A stretch of DNA of 64,000 bases. Source: Myxococcota bacterium. GTDB taxonomy: Bacteria > Myxococcota_A > Polyangia > Polyangiales > Houyiibacteriaceae. The stretch covers positions 46,666 to 110,665 of the forward strand of contig JANQQS010000078.1 of NCBI GenBank assembly GCA_028284955.1. Direction: 5' to 3'. The translations under genes and the position numbers were made by a program. Positions 44,995-52,685 of the stretch are shown here, in pieces (the first letter of the stretch is position 1; every line of letters begins with the position of its first letter). A model generated the notes under the pieces. It made no database searches, had not been told where the DNA came from, and was given only the letters and a program-made list of their open reading frames with translations.

Positions 44995-46263
44995 CTAGGC
45001 CTGAGCTCGGTGCTCAGCTCGCTTGGTGCGCCTTTTGTTTTTTGAGTTGCCTCGCGAACCGGCCCCGTTACTCGACCCATTCGTAGACCGCGAGAGCTTC
45101 TTGGGGGTGAGCAGTTCGGCGAGCTCAGCGGCGCGGTCGGTGCGCTCCCAGGTGAAGTCTTTCTCGGTCCGCCCGAAGTGGCCGTACGCTGCGGTCGGTC
45201 GATAGATCGGCCTGAGCAGGTCGAGTTCCTCGATGAGGGCGGCCGGACGAAAATCGAATACCTTGGCGATCGTTTTCGCGATCTTGTCGTCGGCCACGAT
45301 GCCTGTGCCAAACGTCGTCACGTACACACCCACCGGCTTGGCCACGCCGATCGCGTACGCCACCTGCACTTCGCAGCGACGCGCGAGTTTGGCTGCGACA
45401 ATATTCTTCGCGACGTAGCGCGCGAAGTACGCGGCGCTGCGGTCAACTTTCGAAGGGTCCTTACCAGAAAACGCGCCGCCGCCGTGCCGACCCATGCCGC
45501 CGTAGGTGTCGACGATGATCTTACGTCCGGTAAGCCCCGCATCGCCGCAGGGGCCGCCGATGACAAACCGTCCGGTGGGATTGACATGAAACTTCGTCTT
45601 GCGGTCGACCAGTCGCTTGGGGAGGGTGGGCGTGATGACTTCTTCGATCAGCGCTTCCTTCAGCGTGCGATGCTTGATTCCTTCAGCGTGCTGGGTGGAG
45701 AGCACCACTGCGTCGATGCGCTTTGGCGTTACTCCGTCGTACTCCACCGTGACTTGGCTCTTCCCGTCAGGGCGCAGCCATTCGAGCGCGCCCGTCTTGC
45801 GGACCTTCGCCAGTCGCTTGGTGAGCTTATGGGCAAAGTCGATGGGCGCGGGCATCAGCTGGCGGGTTTCATCAACCGCGAACCCGAACATTAGGCCCTG
45901 GTCGCCTGCGCCTTGCTCCTTGTCGAGACCCTGTCCCGCGGTGACCCCTTGCGAAATATCGGGCGATTGCTGTTCTACTGCGCTCAGCACCGCGCAGGTT
46001 TCGGCGTCGAAGCCCATGTCCGATGACGTATATCCGATCTCCCGAATCGTCTTGCGCACGATCTGCGGAATATCCAGCACCGTCCGCGTGGTGATCTCGC
46101 CGGCCACGATCGCGTATCCGGTTTTGACCATCGTCTCGGCGGCAACCCGTGAACGGGGGTCGGCTTTGAGGCATGCGTCGAGCACCGCATCGCTCACCGC
46201 GTCGCAAATCTTATCAGGATGGCCTTCGGTGACCGATTCTGAGGTGAAGAGATATCCAGCCAT
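44995..46263 (-). CDS. metK: S-adenosylmethionine synthetase
   Basis: Makes SAM from methionine and ATP. The 422-residue sequence shows [52 protein letters not shown], the [20 protein letters not shown] and [19 protein letters not shown] motifs of MetK. A Ser/Asn/Arg/Lys-rich C-terminal tail of about 25 residues is unusual. It leads the metK-dprE1-dprE2-mutH run. The leader has a promoter-like element and a small GC hairpin, but I do not recognise a SAM riboswitch. Confidence 0.97.
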   Translation of the reverse strand: MAGYLFTSESVTEGHPDKICDAVSDAVLDACLKADPRSRVAAETMVKTGYAIVAGEITTRTVLDIPQIVRKTIREIGYTSSDMGFDAETCAVLSAVEQQSPDISQGVTAGQGLDKEQGAGDQGLMFGFAVDETRQLMPAPIDFAHKLTKRLAKVRKTGALEWLRPDGKSQVTVEYDGVTPKRIDAVVLSTQHAEGIKHRTLKEALIEEVITPTLPKRLVDRKTKFHVNPTGRFVIGGPCGDAGLTGRKIIVDTYGGMGRHGGGAFSGKDPSKVDRSAAYFARYVAKNIVAAKLARRCEVQVAYAIGVAKPVGVYVTTFGTGIVADDKIAKTIAKVFDFRPAALIEELDLLRPIYRPTAAYGHFGRTEKDFTWERTDRAAELAELLTPKKLSRSTNGSSNGAGSRGNSKNKRRTKRAEHRAQA

Positions 46264-46303
46264 CTCACTATTCCTTTCGCCGCGCTTCGGGAGGCGCGAA
46301 AGC

Positions 46304-46331
46304 TTCTTAGTGCGTGCGTTCGGTATGTCAA
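46304..46331 (-). promoter_or_regulatory. Candidate promoter of the metK operon
   Basis: A perfect TTGACA (46326-46331, minus strand) is followed after 16 bp by a weaker TAAGAA (46304-46309). It lies about 40 bp upstream of the metK start codon. Between them CTTTCGC and GCGAAAG can pair as a short leader hairpin. Confidence 0.45.
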
Positions 46332-46427
46332 ACAGCTACCGCGGCGGCGCAGCCGAGTTGGCGGGAGCTGGCGGTAGCGGGGGGCGGTTTGTTAGAGTCC
46401 CGCGTAGGCGCACCGCGCCGATCCGAG

Positions 46428-47312
46428 ATGAACGCTTTGGCGCATTTTCCCGAAGGCACCCGTGCCCACGATACCCGGTTGCCTTCGGGGTTGCGGATGC
46501 GCTGGTACGAGTACGGCGAGACGCGCCGAGACGCGCCGTGTGTGCTGTTTTTGCATGGATTTCCTGAGTTGGCGGTGAGCTGGAGGCACCAGTTTGCTCA
46601 GCTTGGCGAAGACTACCGCGTTGTCGCCCCGGACATGCGGGGCTTTGGGCAGACCGACGCGCCGCGGCGGGTGCGCGACTACCGCCTCGACGCGCTCTGC
46701 ACCGATGTGAGCCAGTTGATGGATGTGCTGGGCGAGCCGCGCGTGCACCTTGTGGGGCACGATTGGGGCGGCGCGGTGGCGTGGGAGTTCGCGCAGCGGT
46801 CGCCTCATCGTTTGCGCAGCCTGTCGGTGCTCAACTGTCCCCCGGTGCAGTTCATGTTGCGTGCGATCGTGCGCCCCGCGCAGGTACGAATGTCTTGGTA
46901 CATCTTTTTTTTCCAGCTTCCCTATCTTTCCGAGCGGTTTTTTTCTCGAGACCCGAACAAGTTTGTGCGCTCGGTTTTTCGCGGGACCGCGGCCAACAAG
47001 GGTGCATTCCCCTCCGACTTGCTGTCGGTATACGCCGACACGATCCGTCAGCGCGGTTTGCCCGCGGTGCGCTACTATCGGGCTGCGCTTCGGCATCCGT
47101 GCGTGCGGCTTCGGGCCGTCGATGTGCCCACGCTGTTGATCTGGGGGTTGCGCGACAAGGCGCTGGGGCCCTGGTTTGCAGAGCCGGAACGCTACCGAAC
47201 GTTCGTTCGCGATTTTGAGCTGGTGGCCATCGACGACGCTGGCCACTGGGTTCAGCAGGAGGCTCCGGATGCGGTGGGCGCCGCGCTTCGCCTCCACTTC
47301 GCCGATTCGTAG
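46428..47312 (+). CDS. Alpha/beta-hydrolase, epoxide-hydrolase-like
   Basis: The ATG at 46428 (MNALAHFPEGTRAHD) is taken as start within a frame open from 46314; the product has 294 residues. VLFLHGFPELAVSWRHQF is the HGFPE oxyanion motif of epoxide hydrolases and haloalkane dehalogenases, the nucleophile Asp is in HLVGHDWGGAVAWEFA (GHDWGG, Asp not Ser), and the catalytic His in IDDAGHWVQQEAP. The Asp nucleophile favours an epoxide hydrolase over an esterase. A lid domain with aromatic residues (YIFFFQLPYLSERFFSRD) follows. Divergent from metK; the substrate is unknown. Confidence 0.88.
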   Translation: MNALAHFPEGTRAHDTRLPSGLRMRWYEYGETRRDAPCVLFLHGFPELAVSWRHQFAQLGEDYRVVAPDMRGFGQTDAPRRVRDYRLDALCTDVSQLMDVLGEPRVHLVGHDWGGAVAWEFAQRSPHRLRSLSVLNCPPVQFMLRAIVRPAQVRMSWYIFFFQLPYLSERFFSRDPNKFVRSVFRGTAANKGAFPSDLLSVYADTIRQRGLPAVRYYRAALRHPCVRLRAVDVPTLLIWGLRDKALGPWFAEPERYRTFVRDFELVAIDDAGHWVQQEAPDAVGAALRLHFADS

Positions 47313-47545
47313 GTCCAGTTCCTAGGTCTGGTACATAGGTCCGATTTCTGGGTTGGATTCTTGGGTCGTGTTCCTGGGTCGGGCTCATAGAGTGGTTGTG
47401 GGTTGCGACACCCGGATGGGGTGTGGGATGGGGGGGAGTCAGTCCTCAGCGTGGCTCAGCCGTCGCGCCACGGGGTTGATTTCGTTTGTGAAAACAATGG
47501 CATATGGTTTGCACTCAAAGAGACAAGTCAGGCGTTTCGGGTTCG

Positions 47546-48601
47546 ATGGCAGCGGATTGGAAAAAGCATAGGGGGCAGTTTGGAGGCGCGACGTGGGGAG
47601 CCACGTGGAGAGCGACGTGGGGCGCCACGTGGAGAGCGGCGTGGGGCGCCACGCTCGTCCTAGCCGCGGGATGCGGAGATGATTCGAGGCCCGCGAGCGT
47701 GCTCTGCAGCGATGAATGCTCCGCGGCGCGAAACGGGGCCTGCGAAGATGGCGCGACCAACTCGGTGTCCGCAGTATGCGCCCTGGGCACCGATTGTCAG
47801 GACTGCGGAGCCCGCATGTCGACCGAAACCCGCAGTGTATGCGACGACAGCTGCGCGACCGCCCGCAATGGCGCCTGCGAAGACGGCACTGGGGCAACCG
47901 GCACGCGGGCAACCTGCCCCCAAGGCACCGATTGCACCGACTGCGGCGCAGGCCGCAACCAGCAGGCAACGAACCAGGAGTGCACCAACACCTGCCCCAC
48001 GGCGCGCAACGGAGTCTGCGAAGATGGCGCCAGAGGAGCGAGCCTCAGCATTTGCGGGCTCGGCACCGATTGCGACGATTGCGGGCGTCGCAGCGCGGCC
48101 GACCAGCTTTCGGTGCTCTGTACCGATGGTTGCCTGCTTCGTCGCAACGGCATTTGCGAAGATGGCGGCCCGCGATCCACAAGCGCCCAGTGCACATTCG
48201 CGACCGACTGCGCCGACTGCGGCGCGCGCACGCCATCCGACCGCTTCGCGACCACCTCGAGCGTCAACCAGACGCTTTGCGAAACGACCTGCTTGTTCGC
48301 CGACGACAGCGACTGTGACGACGGCGGCCCCGGCTCCGATTCGAGCCTCTGCGCCCTGGGAACCGACTGCAACGCCTGCGGCGTTCGCCAAAGCACCACC
48401 CAGACGACGCGCTTTTGCACATTCTCCTGCGACAATGGCGACGGCATCTGCGAAGACGGCGGCCGCAACTCCAGCAACGCCGATTGCCCCTTCGGAACCG
48501 ATTGCGCCGACTGCGGTGCGCGCACCGAAGCGGATAGCGCCGAAGGCTGCAACGGCCTCTGCCTCTACGTGCTCGGAGGCAGTTGCGTGGTGTGCATCTG
48601 A
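47546..48601 (+). CDS. Cys-rich repeat lipoprotein
   Basis: The ATG at 47546 (MAADWKKHRG) is preferred to 47504, giving 351 residues. The signal is odd: a helix made of GATW/RATW repeats ends at the lipobox LAAGC, from a 24-bp DNA repeat (47588-47659). The mature protein has about seven Cys-repeats with the pattern C..C..ARNGACEDG, then C..GTDC.DCG, for example DECSAARNGACEDG and GTDCQDCGAR, later degenerate at the C-terminus (GLCLYVLGGSCVVCI). The repeat resembles Notch LNR-like modules, Asp-rich and Ca-binding in that family, but I have no proof of kinship. Probably a surface lipoprotein with many disulphides. Confidence 0.82.
   Translation: MAADWKKHRGQFGGATWGATWRATWGATWRAAWGATLVLAAGCGDDSRPASVLCSDECSAARNGACEDGATNSVSAVCALGTDCQDCGARMSTETRSVCDDSCATARNGACEDGTGATGTRATCPQGTDCTDCGAGRNQQATNQECTNTCPTARNGVCEDGARGASLSICGLGTDCDDCGRRSAADQLSVLCTDGCLLRRNGICEDGGPRSTSAQCTFATDCADCGARTPSDRFATTSSVNQTLCETTCLFADDSDCDDGGPGSDSSLCALGTDCNACGVRQSTTQTTRFCTFSCDNGDGICEDGGRNSSNADCPFGTDCADCGARTEADSAEGCNGLCLYVLGGSCVVCI
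47588..47659 (+). repeat. 24-bp tandem repeat forming the signal peptide
   Basis: Three copies of a 24-bp unit, GCGACGTGGGGMGCCACGTG plus GAGA in the first two, run from 47588 to 47659 (unit starts 47588, 47612, 47636; the third ends differently). In frame they encode ATWGATWR-type octads, which make up the hydrophobic core of the lipoprotein signal. Confidence 0.85.
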
Positions 48602-48713
48602 CGCGGCGTCGCTTGCGATCTTTGCTTTTGCGTTCGTTGATGTGGTGGAGGGTTTGCGCTGTGCTACAGCGTGAGATTGGTGTTGCTCATGCGTGGTTGG
48701 AGTTAATCTGAGT

Positions 48714-49838
48714 ATGCGCCGAGGCAGCTCTGTGCGGTGCGCACAGTTACTGGTGATCGGGCTCCAATCGTTTGGCGTTCTCGTTGCGGGATGCGACGCG
48801 TTCGCCGAGGAAACGCCTGGTTCTGAAGTTCAGAAGGATGTGACTCCGATCGCGATTCAAGGAGTCATCCTTGGGCGCGAAGCCCTCGCTGTTGACTTCA
48901 AGCGATGGAAGGAGACGCTCACCGGATACGATCTCCGACGTGCCCGGATCTCATTCCGGGGTGAGTTGGTTTCGCAGAACCTGGACAGGAGATTCATTCA
49001 AGGGCCGAACGTAGATTGGTTCGGTTCAATGGTGCGATCCAACGCCGTAACGATTGGGGAGCTCGAGAGTTCCGGCGATCGAGTCATCAAGGGGTTCGAT
49101 GCAGTACGCAATAGGGAAAGCCTGGCTCGGTCCATTCACGAGTTCTATTTGCATGCGTATTGGAGAGGTAGACGTGTGCGGCCATTGCTGCCCCTGTTTC
49201 TCATACCGTTTGGTGGTCGTGACACTTCAATGCACCAGCAAAGTTATGAAAGCCACCACATCGAAGATATGAGGCACTTTTTTCGCCATCCCAACGCTAC
49301 ACGAGGCACGCTCAATCACGTCGGTTTCGCACGTTTACTTAGATATCGAAGAGCTCCGAACGCGACGGAACATCAGCCTTGGCCGGAAACGGTTCGAAGC
49401 TGGCTCTCTGGCCGCGCATTACCGACTGAGGCTGCAGCAGTGAACTCGCTGGCGACTCTCGACTACTTGCGAATCGCGACGTTGATCGGAATACGGAAAA
49501 GTTCTCATCAGCCGGATGCAGAGTGCCTAGGATTCCGAGCGATGTTGAGCATGGCAACGGACATGTTGATTCTGGGAGAGTTCTCCTATCAACTCATCGA
49601 CAAGCTCGAGATGTACTTGGCACCCTTAGGGATACATTCGACAAGGGATGTCTACCAGGCGAGGTATCATATCTCGCGGGTGAGCGTTGACATCTTCTAC
49701 CAAGCGAGAGTCCAATCAGACAGACCTATCGCGGGGTGGCGGTGGGACCCGAACAAAGTCGATCCCTGCGTGTGCACACTACCGCCGGAGTACAACCCAG
49801 ACTATCAACTCTCGGGTGTGGAGCCTGAGACAGACTGA
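48714..49838 (+). CDS. Lipoprotein of unknown function, 374 aa
   Basis: The ATG at 48714 (MRRGSSVRCAQLLVIGLQSF) starts a lipoprotein signal with lipobox LVAGC; the longer frame from 48693 is unlikely. The mature protein is largely helical with mixed charged and aromatic segments (FKRWKETLTGYDLRRARISF, LARSIHEFYLHAYWRGRRVR, LLPLFLIPFGGRDTSM) and a C-terminal CVC in KVDPCVCTLPPEYNPDYQ. There is no metal or nucleotide motif. It is the gene just upstream of the double-glycine peptide gene (50000-50182), which may be cotranscribed, but I cannot tie it to RiPP modification or transport. Confidence 0.6.
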   Translation: MRRGSSVRCAQLLVIGLQSFGVLVAGCDAFAEETPGSEVQKDVTPIAIQGVILGREALAVDFKRWKETLTGYDLRRARISFRGELVSQNLDRRFIQGPNVDWFGSMVRSNAVTIGELESSGDRVIKGFDAVRNRESLARSIHEFYLHAYWRGRRVRPLLPLFLIPFGGRDTSMHQQSYESHHIEDMRHFFRHPNATRGTLNHVGFARLLRYRRAPNATEHQPWPETVRSWLSGRALPTEAAAVNSLATLDYLRIATLIGIRKSSHQPDAECLGFRAMLSMATDMLILGEFSYQLIDKLEMYLAPLGIHSTRDVYQARYHISRVSVDIFYQARVQSDRPIAGWRWDPNKVDPCVCTLPPEYNPDYQLSGVEPETD

Positions 49839-49879
49839 CCGCGTTCTACTCGTTCTCTCTCGTTTGAGCATTGCGCTCT

Positions 49880-49904
49880 CGCCTCAGCACGTCGGCCCAC
49901 CGGA
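49880..49904. repeat. Copy of a neighbouring gene's 3' end, first copy
   Basis: The 25-bp sequence starting CGCCTCAGCACGTCGGCCCA is identical to 50270-50294, and similarity continues a few bases each side (for example AGCGCTGCC follows in both). At 50270 it is the coding end of the toroid protein gene (the ADVLRRA region); at 49880 it is a stray copy outside any gene. The two copies lie in the same orientation 390 bp apart, on either side of the GG-leader peptide gene. Confidence 0.85.
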
Positions 49905-49999
49905 ATCAAAAGCGCTGCCTGCGTCGGCGGCGACGTGGAGCTGGTTGACCGAGGTTACGCAGGATGCTAGCGGAATTCCCCAAGCTGCAGGAGGCATCG

Positions 50000-50182
50000 A
50001 TGAAGACTCGCCCAAACTCAAAGAAAATGTTTTCCACCAACGACAAGCTGAGCCTGGTTCGTGAAACCGTGGCTCGCCGAAACGGCGAGTTGCTCAACGA
50101 GTCCGACATGCGGAAGATTCTGGGAGGAGTTCATACGTCGTGCGGTGTCCCCAACACATGCGGGTGGAGCAACGACGAATAG
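50000..50182 (+). CDS. Candidate RiPP precursor with double-glycine leader, 60 aa
   Basis: The ATG at 50000 follows a perfect AGGAGG at 49989-49994 with a 5-nt gap. The peptide has a 43-residue leader, amphipathic and rich in charged residues (VRETVARRNGELLNESDMRK then ILGG), cleaved by expectation after Gly43, and a 17-residue core VHTSCGVPNTCGWSNDE. The core holds two Cys with Ser and Thr just before each, as in lanthipeptides, though simple disulphide or unmodified secretion are alternatives. Leaders of this ELL...ILGG kind are processed by peptidase-containing ABC transporters. No modification enzyme or such transporter lies in the window, so the identification is from the peptide itself. 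Confidence 0.55.
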   Translation: MKTRPNSKKMFSTNDKLSLVRETVARRNGELLNESDMRKILGGVHTSCGVPNTCGWSNDE

Positions 50183-50253
50183 TCGGTCCGCGGACACTGT
50201 TTCAACAGGGGGGCGTTCCAGGCTTTACGTTCCCCGAGTCGGAGCCCTTCTGC

Positions 50254-52131
50254 TCAGGGGTTCCGCGCCCGCCTCAGCACGTCGGCCCACCGGATCCAAG
50301 CGCTGCCGGCGTGTTGCACGTAGTCGTTGCGTACGGTGAGGTCGACGGGGCTGCCTGGTACGCCGCCGTGGGCTCGTGCGGGGTCGGCGAGCAAGTGGGT
50401 GGGGCCGGGGGCGAAGCGCCAGCGGAGCAATTGTCCGAGGCCGCGCTCGATGAGTGCGCGAAGCTCGGTAGTGTCGCGGCGGTAGTGTTTGAAGAGTTCG
50501 TAGGTGGAGACGAAGGCTTCGGAGCGCGAGCCGACGGGGGTGATGCGCGGTACGATGAGCGGGCCTGCGCCGTAGGCTCCGGCGACGTTCCAAGGGGTTT
50601 CGCCGCGGCGAAATTGAATGCGTTCGTTGAAGCCAAACCAGCGGCCGCAAAAGTCGACCGCCTGGTCTAGATTCATCAGGCCGCGCGCTTCGCCTGCCGC
50701 GATGCATGTCCAGTGTTCTTCGCCGTAGTAGTAGCGGCTGCCAAAAAAGTTCCAGCCTGCGCCGGTGAGATGTTTCATGAGTCGTTTGGCGGCGCGCAGG
50801 TTTCGCTCGTCGCCCATTACGCGGTAGGCGCGCAGAAGCGCGAACGCTGCTTCGCCGCTGTAGTAGAGCAGCTGAACGTCGATCGGCGCGTTCTTAGCGC
50901 GATCGTATTCATGCATGAGCTCTCCGTCGGGCCTTTGCTGGGCGCGGAGAAATGCGGTGAGCCCTTCGACCAGGCGGCGCGCAGTGGGGTCGTCGCCGGC
51001 TGCGAGGAGTTCCGCCGCGGCGACTACGGCAAGCGCCGCCGAACCCACGTCGACTCGCCCAAACCATTCGATGCACAGGTTTTCCGGAGCGCCGCAGGTC
51101 TTGGTGATGCGGGCCAGCCACTTGAGCGCCCGCAGCGCCCCGGTGCGGGCCGAGGGCATGTCCGCGAGGTGGTCCACTTGGGCCAAGAAGTAGGTCGACC
51201 CCGCGTGCCGCGGAATGTTGTAGTCGCCCACGCGCTCGCGACCGGTTCGCGCGTCGTAGATGTAGGTGAAGCGACCGTCGCGATGCTGGTGGCGCAGCAG
51301 GAACCCCGCGCCCTCTTTGGCCGCTGCGCGCAGCTGCCCTTCGATGACTCGATGTTCTTTGGGGTACTGAGCTTCCCTGGCTGCCCCGGCTTCCTTGGCT
51401 TCCCTGGCTGCCCAGGATTCCCTGGCGTCAACGTGCGCGGGGCCCATCGTGGTCGCGCGGAATCGACGAATCGATCCGTCGCGGTGCAGTTCTTCTGCCG
51501 TGACCCCTAAGTCACGCGCCATGCGATCGACAAGCTGTTCCATGGGCACGCCGAAGCGAAGGTCAGGAATCGGCGTTTGCACGCCTGCGTCGTATACGCC
51601 TTCGGCTTGAAGCTCGTCGGGCGTCAAGAAAGTTTGCTTGTCGCCCAGGGTCGCGATGAGCCCTTCGCTGAGCGGCACGAGGTTGAGCGCGGCGAGGTAG
51701 GGATGAATATGCACGGTTGGCCCCGCGCCGCGGTTCACGGTGATGGTCAGCGCATCGATCGCGGCGCTCGTTTGCGTGGCGAGTTCTCGCGCGGCGCGTC
51801 GTACCGTGCGCACGAGCGACGGCGAGCCCACGAATCGATACGCCACGCGGCCGTTTCGCCACCCCAGTACAATTAGCGGTCCGGCTGCTCGATAGTCTTG
51901 AATAGTATGGAGCGGAGCCGCATGGGGCTGTGCGTTCGTCGACTTCGACAGCACGGACTTCGAGAGTGTCTCGAGGGCCCACGCGCGCGCTTTGGCGCTG
52001 GGCATCGGAGCAGGTCGAATGCGTACCGTCTGATGAATCGCGGCCGCGCCGGTGGCGGTGGTAAGCAGCCAGATGCCGATCCCCCAGGCGAGCCATCGCT
52101 GGGCGCGACTGAGCGTGCGCAGCGGGCTCAA
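50254..52131 (-). CDS. Exported alpha/alpha-toroid protein (prenyltransferase/cyclase-like fold)
   Basis: 625 residues from a TTG at 52131 that overlaps the previous stop as TTGA. An N-terminal hydrophobic segment (WLAWGIGIWLLTTATGAAA) marks it as exported or anchored. After a mixed region of about 250 residues the C-terminal half has regular helical repeats (FLLRHQHRDGRFTYIYDART, RHAGSTYFLAQVDHLADM, ALAVVAAAELLAAGDDPT, YYSGEAAFALLRAYRVMGDE, EEHWTCIAAGEARGLMNL) that suggest an (alpha/alpha)6 barrel as in squalene cyclase, glycosidase and LanC families. The zinc triad of LanC is not evident. It holds an AREAKEA-type insert from a 27-bp tandem repeat. It is third in the nadB operon; function unknown. 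Confidence 0.7.
   Translation of the reverse strand: MSPLRTLSRAQRWLAWGIGIWLLTTATGAAAIHQTVRIRPAPMPSAKARAWALETLSKSVLSKSTNAQPHAAPLHTIQDYRAAGPLIVLGWRNGRVAYRFVGSPSLVRTVRRAARELATQTSAAIDALTITVNRGAGPTVHIHPYLAALNLVPLSEGLIATLGDKQTFLTPDELQAEGVYDAGVQTPIPDLRFGVPMEQLVDRMARDLGVTAEELHRDGSIRRFRATTMGPAHVDARESWAAREAKEAGAAREAQYPKEHRVIEGQLRAAAKEGAGFLLRHQHRDGRFTYIYDARTGRERVGDYNIPRHAGSTYFLAQVDHLADMPSARTGALRALKWLARITKTCGAPENLCIEWFGRVDVGSAALAVVAAAELLAAGDDPTARRLVEGLTAFLRAQQRPDGELMHEYDRAKNAPIDVQLLYYSGEAAFALLRAYRVMGDERNLRAAKRLMKHLTGAGWNFFGSRYYYGEEHWTCIAAGEARGLMNLDQAVDFCGRWFGFNERIQFRRGETPWNVAGAYGAGPLIVPRITPVGSRSEAFVSTYELFKHYRRDTTELRALIERGLGQLLRWRFAPGPTHLLADPARAHGGVPGSPVDLTVRNDYVQHAGSAWIRWADVLRRARNP
50270..50294. repeat. 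Copy of a neighbouring gene's 3' end, second copy (in gene)
   Basis: Identical over 25 bp to 49880-49904. This copy is the native one: it encodes the last residues before RARNP of the toroid protein (50254-52131). Confidence 0.85.
51372..51425 (-). repeat. In-frame 27-bp tandem repeat
   Basis: Two 27-bp units (51372-51398 and 51399-51425), each itself built from 9-bp CTTCCCTGG-like subunits. On the minus strand they encode the Ala/Glu-rich insert SWAAREAKEAGAAREA in the toroid protein. Confidence 0.8.
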
Positions 52132-52685
52132 GGCTTTGACTCAGCCATTTCAGGGCCAGATGCGATTTCGGGTGCAGGATTTATTTCGGGTGCAGGGTCG
52201 ATTTCGGGTGCAGGATTTATTTCGGGTGCAGGGTCGATTTCGGGTGCAGGGTCGACTTCAGATGCGAAGTCGATTTCTGACTTGGCTTGGAGCAGGAAAA
52301 ACACCGCCATAGCCGGAAAGCCAATCAAATAGGGCGCCACCAGCAGCCCCACGAAGGTGAGAATCAGCGCGCCGCCTCCGCCCACGGGTCCATAGAGCCC
52401 TGCGAGGTCCGCCGCGGTCCACACGAGCGCGGTCATCAAACCCAGCCCCACCACCATCGTAAACCCATGCACGATCAACCCGAGCGTTTTGGACATACGA
52501 CCGGGCTTGGCCCACAAGGCGACGCCGGTCACCGCAAGAATCGCCGCGAGGGACGTCAGGCCAACGTCGATCGGCAACCAGCGCGCGGGAAGCGCGCGCC
52601 ATACGCCGACCAAAATTGTCGCCGCCAAGAGAATATCGATGGCGCCGAGCACCGGGTGCCGAGGGAATGTGCGCTGAGTGTTCAC
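52128..52685 (-). CDS. Membrane protein with C-terminal PAPEI repeats, 185 aa
   Basis: The GTG at 52685 overlaps the nadB stop as GTGA; an upstream open frame is rejected. The product has four hydrophobic helices (GAIDILLAATILVGVW, GLTSLAAILAVTGVALW, LGLIVHGFTMVVGLGLMTAL, ALILTFVGLLVAPYLIGFPA) in a compact N-terminal domain, then a tail of about 35 residues with DPAPEINPAPEI repeats, encoded by an 18-bp minisatellite. Its family is unknown to me. The stop overlaps the start of the toroid gene by 4 nt, so nadB, this gene and the toroid gene form one coupled operon. Confidence 0.72.
   Translation of the reverse strand: MNTQRTFPRHPVLGAIDILLAATILVGVWRALPARWLPIDVGLTSLAAILAVTGVALWAKPGRMSKTLGLIVHGFTMVVGLGLMTALVWTAADLAGLYGPVGGGGALILTFVGLLVAPYLIGFPAMAVFFLLQAKSEIDFASEVDPAPEIDPAPEINPAPEIDPAPEINPAPEIASGPEMAESKP
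52161..52268 (-). repeat. 18-bp tandem repeat encoding PAPEID/N
   Basis: About six copies of an 18-bp unit (GTCGATTTCGGGTGCAGG on the plus strand and the variant with ATTTATTT) fill 52161-52268; the last copies are degenerate. The units alternate between two variants, encoding D and N in the sixth place. Confidence 0.85.

Noticed and set aside
46264..46330. Possible SAM riboswitch in the metK leader
   Set aside because: Only one short hairpin is visible; none of the known SAM riboswitch cores could be matched by eye. A covariance-model search would decide.
47312..47545. Degenerate direct repeats of GGGT/TAGGTC type after the hydrolase gene
   Set aside because: Too diverged to define a unit and no gene or hairpin is associated.
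50254..52131. Toroid protein as the lanthionine cyclase for the GG-leader peptide
   Set aside because: It has an N-terminal export segment, lacks an evident Cys-Cys-His zinc triad, and is transcribed from the opposite strand with nadB. A functional link is not supported.
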